A DNA stretch of 64,000 nucleotides from Siphonodentalium dalli (taxonomy: Eukaryota; Mollusca; Scaphopoda; Gadilida; Siphonodentaliidae): assembly GCA_032622095.1 (NCBI GenBank), contig CP136066.1, positions 51,744,911 to 51,808,910 on the forward strand, read 5' to 3'. Of this stretch, positions 32,349-43,239 are shown one piece after another; the first letter of the stretch is position 1, and each line of letters opens with the position of its first letter. The position numbers and the translations under genes are program-made. The notes under the pieces are model-generated. The model was not told the origin of the DNA, did no database searches, and saw only the letters and a program-made list of their open reading frames with translations.

Positions 32349-33944
32349 TCCTATCATACTATTTTACCGAATGGAAGTGGGTGTTTCTGTTAATAATAAG
32401 GTGTTATTTAGTTTAGAAATGTTGCTATTATATTTCATTATATTGCAATCATTTGTATCATTTAGAATGTCAACATCTGGTCTAAATCAGTCATATTAGT
32501 TATATATACGGCCAATTGCCTTCAAGTTATAACTCATTAAAACTATGCTTCACCCGTTAATTCTATGTACCTGGAATATGCTCGGTCTCCATGGCCTTCC
32601 TTATTTGGTCATATTGCATGATATAACCAACTGATGTTCATACTCTTGTCGATCGTATGTGTATAGGATAGCAAGGGTAGAGTGGGAGAGAGTGCAATAG
32701 AGAGATAAAGAGAAAGAGAGAGGGAGAAATAGAGATAGGCAGACAAAGAGAAAGGTAACCTAACATCACTAACATAGCCATACGTCATATAAGCCGGACA
32801 GACGAGCCATACATTACATACATCAGACAGACAAGTTCTCCATATCAGTGTCGTCCACAGAAAATGGGGTAAACGCTCTTCGTCAAGCGTGATTATGTCA
32901 TTACTTCACTGATAACCATTATAAATCCCTACACTATCAAACGCAGTGTTTCAATAATGGGTTTTCTTACAATTTTGACTAAATATTTGTTATATTATAT
33001 GCATTAGTGACCCCTCTTAATAACGCTTTGTAATTTTTAAAACGCATCGCCATTAACGAGTTTTGAATCGCCATATGGGTCAATGTATACCCAATTCAAT
33101 GTAATTTATGAGATTTCAATCTAACCATTATAAAGAGAAAGCTAGCAGGAACAATACAATATGTTTACGTAATTGACTAGAGGCAGTGAGGTAAAGGGAA
33201 CCCTGGTGTATCAAAGGTTTTTAATTAGCAACCAATTATGGCATGTATTTTGTTTGGAGTGTTCTATGCAACACTGTGTTTCGTATGCAATACAGGCTTA
33301 AACAAACTAGATGGTGTTTAAATCACCGAAGGCCAATATTCCAGATGGTAAGTTATTTTTAGCATATTACATGGGTTACATTTATGACTAAATGCGAACA
33401 CATGTGTATATTAATTTCTCATATACTTTTACGATTCATTCGTATACACTCTAAATGTTCTGTTATATACGGAGGTATCAAGCATTGGCCAGGAAAAGGC
33501 TTACTATGTGGACACGTGTTTACACATTAGCTTGATGTATTCTTTAATCGTTCATTACTTAAACATGAACTCTTTATTATCGTTCATTTATAGCATTATT
33601 AGTAGAAATATAGTCCAAACTAGCCAGTGTATGGGATAATATATCGCCAATACGGCTTTATTGCTGTAACTGTAATTATTGCACCATGTATTACAACCAA
33701 ACAAGCGAGACAACTCATCACAACACATAAGTTTGTAATATTTCTGAAGCCTTTGGCGTTTGTATCATGCCATGTACATTTTCTCTCTCATTATTGTTAC
33801 AATTTTATGGCATTCATTTTGAGTTTATTTAGTTTTAAGTAATTGCCTGTTAGGTGTTACGATGTGTTGTAAGCCCCTTTTATTGGTAAATCATGTATAA
33901 ACGCCTTCTACTATAGTTAAACTACGCTAGTCTCTATGGAGGTC
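32349..33944 (-). other. Intronic sequence, nothing coding
   Basis: A purine-rich GA microsatellite lies at 32686-32755 (gagaaagagagagggagaaa). The rest is AT-rich and shows no exon. Confidence 0.45.
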
Positions 33945-34310
33945 TGGTGTGTCTTACCAATAAGCCATATATATGCACGAAGGCAACGTGTTCAAAGTTT
34001 GCATGTACATGTCGGATTGTGTGCTTATGATTTCTTAGAGCAGTACAGTATCTATATGCGTTATGACGTATATATAGATGGAAATAATGAGTTTTCACAC
34101 ACATGTCTATGTTTTTGTGGACTATATACGTGTTATTATATGTGACAGTATATACACAAAAGTAATCTGTTCTAAGTATGCAATTGCGTGTCTGATTTAT
34201 GTATATGTACATATTTCTTAATGCAAAATCACTACACAACTGTGTGTCTTACCAATGAGCCGTTATATGCACAAATGCAATGTGTTCAAAGTATGCGTGC
34301 ACATGTCTGA
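33945..34310. repeat. Three diverged copies of a ~65-bp unit
   Basis: gtgtcttaccaataagcc followed by atatgcacgaaggcaacgtg at 33948, and gtgtcttaccaatgagcc with atgcacaaatgcaatgtg at 34242, are clear copies. A weaker one at 34148 has tatacacaaaagtaatctg. Spacing is irregular. Confidence 0.55.
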
Positions 34311-34557
34311 TTTCTACCAATGTTTTCTTCATTCAAACTCTATACATATATGTGGGTTATGACGTATATTGTAATGGTAAAGTATATAAACGCTCTTTAA
34401 AATAGTTAATATATACGCATATGCAGTAGGGTTTATTTGCATATCAACATGTCATTAAATAAATCATATATATAAAATCTCGTTATAATATGACTCAACT
34501 TTTAAATTCCCCATACTTTCATGTCTGCAATAGGTTTAAATTGTGACATTTGTCTTC

Positions 34558-35472
34558 TTAATGGTAAACTGAATCTTATATCTATAGATTAGTTATATAT
34601 GGAAATGTTTTAGCCAGTCCTATTTGGAGTAAATACGTAGGTGTATCCTTTAATGTGATGCAACTACAGAAACGGTGTATAAAAACGCAGTGTTTGGAAT
34701 AATATGTGAACTTCAAAATAGTTAAAAGTACACACATGTACTTCAAATTTCATTATTTACGGTCGATTTCGTGTTATGAAGTCAGTCATTTTATAATCAC
34801 GAAATACGCGATTCGAAAATCATCCATTTGACAATTTGCTTAAACGTTATTATCACTATATATGGCATATACAAATGCTCCATTTGACGATTGTATGACA
34901 ATGCGAAATGACTACTTTTTAAAATGCGAATTTGAAAGAATTGCGACTTCTTTCAAATTTGCGTTTTAAAAAGTAGTTATTCGCATTGTCATGCTTTGTC
35001 AAATGGCAGTAAAAATGTACCTGTGTTTGTGCACACATTCATATTATTTTCCATATCAACACAGTGTTTAAAATATATTTTGATGGAGTGTTGAAAGAAC
35101 ACGCTTTTTCAATTTCGCGTCTTAAAAATTAGGAATTTCGCATTGTCATACTTCGTCAAATGGCGCGTTTTATATATGCCAAATATAGTGATAATATGGT
35201 TTTAAAATATTGTCAATTTGACAATTTTCGAATCGCGCGTATTACGTGATTATAAAATGACTCACTTCATAACTCGAAATCGACGGTAAATAATAAAATT
35301 TGAAGTAGCTATTTTGAAGTTAACACATTATTCCAAACATTGCATTGTTATACTTCTTTTCTGAATTTGCATCACATTTAAGGATATACCTACGTGTTTA
35401 CTCTAAATATGACTGGCTAAAACATTCCCATATATAACTTGTGTATACACATAAGATTCAGTTTACCATTAA
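34558..35472. mobile_element. Large TTAA-flanked foldback element
   Basis: It starts TTAATGGTAAACTGAATC at 34558 and ends GATTCAGTTTACCATTAA at 35472. The two arms of about 350 bp pair in reverse order across the element (for example tagccagtcctatttggagt with tactctaaatatgactggcta, and cgatttcgtgttatgaag with cttcataactcgaaatcg). Inside, near 34882-35005, is a second local palindrome around aattgcga with arms of about 57 bp. There is no coding capacity. TTAA at both borders suggests piggyBac-like integration. It lies in the 13.8-kb intron. Confidence 0.85.
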
Positions 35473-37111
35473 AGTGTAACTGACACGAATTAATAAATCT
35501 AAACAGTATACAATGTAAATGATGCATCTTTCATCACTCAATGACAATGCAATCGTTTCCAGTCGTGACTACAGCCGAATTGACTACCCGAGATCAATAA
35601 CTGTAAAACGCTATGTTTTTGTTTTGATTTTGCACGAAACACGTGGCCTTATTGCGTGACGTCATAGGCAGAGGACCGGTGTGTTATATCCATTAGTTCA
35701 TGAAGCAATTCTCTAAATATATACGGTATTCTGGTCTTCAAATTTTCACAATATTTCTAATTTGTGGTGTGTTTTAAGTTATCTGACTGATATAGTATTC
35801 ACTGTCAGACATAAACAAATTAAATTTGTTTGTTGTGTGTAGACCAAAGAATTTGGAAATCACGCAAATTTGTCACCATGGAGAATCTCGCTGTCATTAA
35901 ATTCGTTGAATTGTCAGCTGTCGATTAGTTGTATTAATATTTTAATAGATGACAGATATATGCATAGAATAAATCAAATTATAGTGATCTGATTGACAAT
36001 TTCACAAGTTTAGAGAAATCTTCCTTGCTGACTAATAGTTATATTTCTACTCGTCACGTCTTCACAAATAATGTCATGATTCGGGTGAAAAATAAAAAAC
36101 AATAACGATTCACCGGTCGGGAATGGCGAATCTTGAATGAAAATTGCTTCTCTTACAAGAGTGGGGAAGCAAATCGTTCGGAATCGTAGAACGTACTGTT
36201 ATAACTTTACACATAACCTGCATTGTTACCGATAATAAATACACCAAACTTTTATTTATACATACAATAAGCCTGTATGTGCACTTTTAAGAATACCGAT
36301 TTCTCATCAACTATCACAATTTTTGTTAATCTAATATAGTTAAAGGCTATCAGAATAGTCGGTAATATGACCATTAATTTGTTATATAAATAACGCGCCA
36401 GATAACCACGCCCAAAATATTATATACTTCAGTGTCAGTGACAGCCGATGTGCATTCGGTACAAACGCAAAACAATATAGATCCTGTGTCAGACATGAAC
36501 TATATGTATCTATATCCGTCGGTCTTATTTTTCCCACAATGCGCAAAAATAAAACTACAAGAACACACGAGTGTTCATAAGATTTTCAAAATACGACACA
36601 CAGAAAATTACGTTAGAACATCAACGTTGACTCAGTACCAGAAGCAGTTTAGTATATTGTGCAGCTACAGTCGAGACCAGATGTATGTGTCATTATACAT
36701 GCAACCGACTTCATAGGATCTATACTCGAAAAGCTCGATGTTTATGTTCCAGAAAATAGGCATTTTAACTGTTTTGTTATACTGACTGTGTTACCAAATT
36801 GATGGTTTTTCGTCGCTGAATATATCAAGTCCGAAACAGCATACGTGATAATTGTTTAAGTTATCACAATTTTTTTCTAATTGATTTCAAGGCTTTATCA
36901 CCACTTTTGAAATGTTCTTTATATTTAGGGACTTCCGAGTCAAACTACCATTTGCTGGTATGATTTGTAAATAAGAGATTCTTGGTCTGTGGTCGTTGAC
37001 TTTATTGCAAATTTAACTTCACAGGATATGGCATCATACACAATAGGATATATACTTGGTTCTGCTCGCACCACGTGATTCGATGCCATACGATTTACCC
37101 AAAGCGCATAT
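35473..37111 (-). other. Intronic sequence, no exon recognised
   Basis: No exon is supported. A plus-strand frame at 36432..36716 follows a ttatataaataacg TATA-like stretch but has no recognisable domain, and I leave it uncalled. Confidence 0.4.
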
Positions 37112-39260
37112 TTACAAAAAACGTATGTGAGTTGTTTCACACGGCACGGTTTCAAGATTGTTCAGATTCATGTCGGAGGCCCATGCTTCACAACCACAAA
37201 GTGCAATTGGTTTGATGAGCTTATCGAAGAGCGTGTTCCAAACCCTGAGTGAATATATATAATTTTGTCTTAAAGATTTAATCAGTGCATACATTGCCTT
37301 CATGCTTTTATTATGGACATTAAGTTGCGCCTTTTTAAATGATCCATTGGCACAAAATGTAATGCGAAGGTATGTATTTTCTTTGACAATACCGACAGAG
37401 GAATCACCTATTTTGAATGAGAAATCGTTTCGACTGTTTCCTTTCTGAAATTCTATGCACTTTGTCTTCTTAATTGTTAAACTATTCTGACTTACATATT
37501 TGTGCAATTTTAGTAAACAGTTTTGCAAACCATGTTGTGACTCCGACACCAAAACAAGTTCAAGACACAAAGATAATGTGATGGATAAAGGTATCACAAC
37601 CTCTATTGGGGCACACGACTTGTCAAAACCATTTGATACATCGTCTACAAAAATATTGAAAAGTTTGGGGATAGAAATAATCCATATCTTACCCCAATAT
37701 TTGATAGCATTTTTCGTCCAACACCATCTCGAGTCTGTGTCATATAATAGCTAGAATTGTACATTGACTTTGGTATATGGAGTGTTTTGTCTGTTATTCA
37801 TATATTACATACTTTCTGGAATAAAATTTTCCTGTCCACGGAATCAAACGCCGTTCGGAGTTCTATACATGCTGGAGAACGCTGTTTTGATTGCTTTCGG
37901 TATCTGGCTATCATTGTTTTCAAAATGAAGGCGCTATCAAAATACGTTTATTTTTACGGAAGCCAAATTGGTTTTCACTGATCAAATTGTTTTCTTCTAA
38001 GAATGCCGTAATCCTTTTTTTAATTATTTTATTGAAAAATTCCCAAGCGAGCTCTAAGAGCAATTGCTCTATAGTTATTGGGGTCGGTACGGTCCCCTTT
38101 CTTGTGGATCGGGTTGAGAACAGATTCGCTCCAAGCGACGGGATAATTGGATGATTGTACACAACATTGCAGAGTCGTGAACATCATCAATTAACATTGG
38201 TATAATCGTTTTCAGTAGTTCATTACCGATCCCGTCTTCACCAGATTTGTTATTCTTAATTTCTCGTAATGCATTGATAACTTCCTTGGGCGCTATCTAT
38301 TCGTTATTAAGATTGTTCTTAATTATCGGTCCATCTTTCTTGGGTATACATCGGTGGTTCCAACAGCCCTGCCCAATAAATCATTGAAAAATGAGAACTG
38401 TTTAGCTTCTCTCAAATTATGTATAATCTTCCAGTACTCGCTCAGATCAGATGCTTCTAGTGTGTTTAGTCTTTCTTCGAGTGTTTGGTGAAAAAGTTTA
38501 CGCTTGTATTTTAGTTCTATAGGCCTTCTTAGCGACAAAGAACTTATGTATCAAAGATTTGTCAAATGGATTAGTTTTCATGTCACATACTATTGCTCTC
38601 ACATTACCATTGACGGTTTTACATGTATCATCATACTATTATCGTTTCTTTTTCAACTTGTTCTTATTAAAATTAACTTTCTTTGAAGCCATTTATTTAA
38701 TTTTTGTCATAAGGGCTGTGAATTTGTCGACTGCCCTTTCAATCCCGTTTTTCATTGTTTCCGAACGTTTCAAATCAGAACATCATCAATTTGATTTCAA
38801 TGTTACTGCTATTAAAATCTGCAATAGCCTTATTTGAGCTTTCAGTTGCCCATTTCAGCGCATAATTAATTTTGATATGCTTATATCTGTGTTCCTTTTC
38901 GTGCACATTTACTGTCGAATAATATAGGTGCAGAGCCAACTGACTATGTTCTGAATATTCATTCGGTGATTTAGTGCAATAATAAGCAACGTCTGAATAA
39001 TATCGTTAACAAATTGGAACACAGTCAACAACGCTACATCCATTGTACTGATAGCTCGTGAAATTATCAAGAAGATCTCCCGTTGTACTTCCATTTACAA
39101 TACGAAAAGATGAAGATTTGCATAGCGAGATAAGAGGTCTACCAAATGAATTAATCTGTGCATCCAAATTTTCTCGAGGGATTACATCATCTGTTTTATA
39201 ATTTTTGACAAAGGGACATATTCATCACTGTCATCTGCAACAAAGTCCATCATTTTTCAT
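37112..39260 (-). pseudogene. LINE ORF2 remnant: end of endonuclease through reverse transcriptase
   Basis: Reading from 39260 down in shifting frames: SFGRPLISLCKSS, IVNGSTTGDLL and NGCSVVDC (end of the endonuclease); a linker with YKHIKINYALKW; SEYWKIIHNLREAK; ALREIKNNKSGEDGIGNELL (RT block 0/1); ENNLISENQFGFRKNKR; LRTAFDSVDRKILF (palm Asp motif); and SLTIKKTKCIEFQKG with LIKPIALCGCEAWASD (thumb). Multiple stops and frameshifts make it dead. The 3' end stops within the post-RT region near 37112. It lies inside the EGF/lectin gene's large intron, in the same orientation as the gene. Confidence 0.8.
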
Positions 39261-40340
39261 GTTCGCTTCACGTTTCAAGTAAATAAATACGGACGACTTC
39301 GTGGACACTAATACAAATGGAGATAAGCCTCAAACATGTTAATCACGAATAACCTTCAACACAACCTCACTTGCAAACGCAGAGTTGCACAACATGCAAT
39401 ATAAACGACGAATTGTGCCAACACAATTCCATCAAACAGAAGGCCCCAAGCGAAACTGTCATTACTTGCACATTTCGTAATACGTAAACAACACCCCGTG
39501 TACGTGATATCGCCAAACCCGAGGGTATCACGAAATCCGAGAATTGCGGTTATGATAAATGAACATATCTTCCCTCAGATGAAGCTATATATCTGCCAGT
39601 TAAATGGTGATATTCACTGCTTATTCAAAACATAGTTTCCCAAAGCGGAATGTGATAGCGACTATAGCTTGCTCTCACCCCGATAAATTTAATAGAAATT
39701 CCGACTCATTTCCGATTTTATCATAAACAGTAGACACTTTTTGACGTTAGGTAGTTCGTTTGAAACATAATTATCAGCCATAGATGGCGGATAACGCGTG
39801 TGTCAATAGAAAAATATATGTTTAATTAACCATAAAATTGTCTAGCCTGCAGCGCGGTTCGGAAAAATACTATTTGCGTCCAAGTGTAGGTACCCACCAT
39901 AATTTCGGGTATCAAAGCCGCAGATCGAGATGTTGCCAAACACATATCTGGGATGTCAAAGATGCGAATGATATACTTCACATTTTGACCACTTCTGCTT
40001 GAAAATATCCCAATTATCATTCGGACAGGCAGGCACATGGATCATCTTTAGAGTGGGGTGCATGCACAAGGTTGAAAACGTGTATGTTTGTTTGTATTTT
40101 ATGTTCTAATGTCATATTAATAGTATAGGCTATTTGTGTTATTCGACATTATAGGCCCGGGACTGTATTCATTTGTTTCTGTCAGTGTAATGTGGTGCAT
40201 GTAACTGTCGAAACTGGCGTTTTTCGTTGATAATAATCAAGTAAGTGTTCACATTTTGTCGTTTTTCCAGTGGATGGATCATTTTCACATATGTACCGGT
40301 AGTCGAATGGGTGTAATTTCAATAATTTAGCATCACTTAC
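39261..40340 (-). other. Intronic sequence, nothing coding
   Basis: No exon is recognised. At 40214-40256 a 43-bp stretch starting ctggcgtttttcgttgataa recurs at 43142-43184 with one mismatch. Confidence 0.45.
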
Positions 40341-40454
40341 TAGATTCACATATGTCACCTTCGAAGCCTGTAATACAAGTACAAGTGAAACTATTTTCGC
40401 CGTCAGTGCAATTTCCTCCGTTCAGGCACGGATTGGAATCACAATCGTCGATAT
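40341..40454 (-). CDS. EGF-like (calcium-binding type) exon 2
   Basis: This is a 114-nt exon with acceptor tttgattacag and donor gtaagtg. Both ends are phase 1, the classic size and phase of a single EGF exon. It encodes [20 protein letters not shown], then [14 protein letters not shown], with six Cys in the EGF spacing. The I-D-D-C start with N at the hydroxylation-type position (NGGNC) suits a calcium-binding EGF unit. It joins in frame to the EGF exon upstream and to the lectin exon downstream. Confidence 0.85.
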
Positions 40455-40978
40455 CTGTAATCAAAGAACTGAATGTACTTATATAAATATACGTTGGCAC
40501 GGTCTATTACTCGTTTGGGGGGTCCTGGTTATACAACCACCACACGGACAGTTGAAAAGCTAATACGGGTGCAGCAGGATTCATATGTTTTGGTTGTCTG
40601 TTGAACTTATTACCTGATCAGTTCGAAGGGATATACGTATAGGTTACAAACAGCTAACTAGTCTCCATATGAGACAGTGTTAACTATAAGTCCTGTTGGT
40701 GATGGGTTAACCCGTTGGAGAGTATCTGTAACGTCATATACATGACGTCATGAGTAAATTTAACGTCAACGTCATAGGAATCATTATTAACAAGTTCGGG
40801 ACAAAATGGTCCAATAATTCGTTTTAATGTATGTGCATTTTTGTTAACGTGTGTTATCATAATCGATTGCACTTATACATTTGGGACATTATATTAATAA
40901 AAATAACTCCTATACAAATCATTTATAAATCAGATGATTTATTGAAGTTATGTCTACATAAAATAACACTTCCTGAAA

Positions 40979-41078
40979 CGACATATATGTCGTTCTACTC
41001 CTCAACCGATAGACGACATATATATGTCGTTCTACTCCTCAACCGATAGACGACATATATAGGTCGTTCTACTCGCCA
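40979..41078. repeat. 38-bp tandem repeat with palindromic core, ~2.7 copies
   Basis: cgacatatatgtcgttctac plus tcctcaaccgatagac repeats from 40979. Each unit contains the palindrome cgacatatatgtcg or a one-base variant. It lies in the intron between the two EGF exons. Confidence 0.8.
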
Positions 41079-41845
41079 AAGGGTTTAGCCTCTTTCAACT
41101 TCAAGTGGTCAATTTTCTCTTAGAATGTCATCTGATACACCAGACGGTTACAACAAACACGCCATTTCCGGTATTTGTTCAAAATATGTCCGTCTTTTTG
41201 GCGCTATTTGATATTTGCGGGACATTTTATTGGATGATATATAAGGAAAGTACTTTGCCTCAGTATTACCAACTCACAAGAGTAATAATGTGTGTAGTTA
41301 TCGTAATAATAACGCTGACTGATGTGGAAGACAGCGATTTTCGAAGATATTTTTAAATTTGTGGTCGACATTGTGTCCGCCATCTTGGATATGGTGATTA
41401 TTTCTGATCTCGAGTATAAGAGTAATCCTACCTCGGGTATTTCATAGACATGTACAACGCATGAATGGAGTTTTAATAGCAATAACACCCACTTATTCGA
41501 AACAGACATTACGCGATTAGCGTCGATTTGGCTTTGATCGGATTATACCGGTATTTGGGAAAACGTGATAGCGGGCAAAAATATCTGTTTAACATTTCGG
41601 CCGCCATCTTGGCCGCCATATTTGATTTTGGTGTCGGATTTTGGGCCAGTTTGTAAGTATTGTATGTTGGAATAACGAGCGGATAATAGTATGCTGTGGT
41701 ATCACACAATTATATACTACGACATTATACGTTTCGAAAATAATTAATTCTATGCTATAAAAACAAGTACCATAGATTCATTGTAGCTTTATGAAGAACC
41801 TGAATATAGCTAAGTTGCTTATTAATATATTATTCATGAACTTAC

Positions 41846-41956
41846 TGTTATCGCAGTCAGTCCCACCATAACCACAGTCGCAAATGCACTCGTAAGAATC
41901 AACCCCATCAATACAGCGGCCGTGTTCGCACGGTGAGGAGTCACAATCATTTATGT
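41846..41956 (-). CDS. EGF-like (calcium-binding type) exon 1
   Basis: This is a 111-nt exon with acceptor gatatttcag and donor gtaagttc, phase 1 at both ends. It encodes NDCDSSPCEHGRCIDGVDS, then YECICDCGYGGTDCDN. The spacing is that of an EGF unit, with an extra Cys (C-I-C-D-C) that gives seven instead of six; an unpaired Cys or an altered disulfide is possible. No further EGF exon was found to the right, where the minisatellite and gap begin. Confidence 0.82.
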
Positions 41957-42032
41957 CTGAAATATCAATAAACAATGTGAGGCCCGACCAACCGCATATA
42001 TACGCTGTCAATATGTTAGTTATCAAAGTTTA

Positions 42033-42446
42033 CCCTGTGCCAATGCATTCTCTTATATATGCGAGTCGACCATATGTCGCCTCGCATATATAAGAGAATG
42101 CATTGGCCTAACAAGTTTTTTTAATTTTTTTAATAACTTTTTCTGACATATCAACAATTTTTAGGACATAAAATAAAAAATATACAGAGTGTCAATAACA
42201 CTGCAGGGAGCCCCACACATATATAGAAGCATGTGTATTGATTGTCGTCTGCTCATGTTTGTCTGGGGCTCTGTGTGGGTGAAATTATAAAATTGTTAAA
42301 GAATATAAGAACAAATTATTAAAATTGTAAAAAATTGTAAAAAATAATAACAAATGATAACAAATTGTTAGGCCAATGCATTATGTTATATATGCGAGGC
42401 GACATATGGTCGACTCGCATATATAAGAGAATGCATTGGCATAGGG
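42033..42446. mobile_element. Palindromic inner MITE, copy C (complete, two palindromes)
   Basis: It begins ccctgtgccaatgc after ta and ends gcattggcataggg before ta. The 76-bp palindromes at both ends match those of copies A, B and D. The 260-bp middle contains gagccccacacatatat...tgtctggggctctgtg, shared with copy B. It is free of the outer ccctttaccc element, so the inner unit seems to be mobile by itself. Confidence 0.8.
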
Positions 42447-43239
42447 TATTACTATTCTGTATAATCACAAAGGACAACGTGGAGGCACTCAATGAATAAT
42501 ATCAATCAGTTCATGTCCATATACTATGATCATAGGAAGAGTGTAGCAATGAACTAAGATTGTCGAAAATTCCAAAATAACTGACTATGGTACAATATTT
42601 ATACAAATATAAAGGACAGTTCGGAAATTCCAAATACTATTCATGTTTGCATGTATGTTACTATGCATTGCGTGTATTCTCCAGAGTTGTTGGCCATTAT
42701 AAATAAATATATATCTATACCTTTGAAAGATATATTTCGTTTGATTTTCTTCGTGTTAAATGCCTGTAAATACTAATTACCCTTGTATTGTGTTCTTGTT
42801 CACTATCTATAAGCTCTCTGTATTACGGAGGAAATAAAGGTATATATATTCAATCTGAACAGTACAAAACATTCCTTTGGGGAGATACAACATTTGCGAT
42901 CGTAATACTCGTCAGGATTGGCACACAACGACCCTAATATTTGTTTGTGATATCCCCTCAATATTATATTCAAGAGTTTTATATATGATTATAGTCTGCG
43001 TGCGTGGATACGAAATACATGCCATCTAATCAATTATGTATAAAACACCAGGCAGAGTTATCTCCCATCGCTCCGCTGAGATATATGGAGTTTGTTATGT
43101 ATAGTGTAGTTATACTTGGTTTAGTTGGTAGGAGGAAGAATCTGGCGTTTTTCGTTGATAATAGTCAAGTAAGTGTTCACATTTGACAGACATGACAATT
43201 GGAACTTATTCCCTATTCCTTATTCCTTATTTTCAAAAA
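42447..43239. other. No gene recognised
   Basis: AT-rich sequence with no supported exon. It contains the second copy of the 43-bp stretch at 43142-43184 noted under 39261..40340. Confidence 0.45.

Larger units (their letters stand above)
24372..41956 (-). other. Gene span: EGF-EGF-C-type-lectin-domain protein (5' end not seen)
   Basis: Four exons on the minus strand are splice-compatible in order: 41846..41956, 40341..40454, 26346..26527 and 24372..24614. The introns between them are about 1.4, 13.8 and 1.7 kb. Phases are 1, 1 and 0 at the three junctions, so the joined frame stays open to the TAA at 24372. EGF repeats followed by a C-type lectin-like domain suggest a secreted or membrane-anchored extracellular recognition or adhesion protein. 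Signal peptide, membrane anchor and earlier exons would lie right of 41956 or in unrecognised exons. The large intron contains unrelated mobile DNA, which fits a real, spliced host gene. Confidence 0.65.

Noticed and set aside
36432-36716. 94-codon frame following a TATA-like sequence
   Set aside because: No recognisable domain, and it is on the strand opposite the host gene in its intron.
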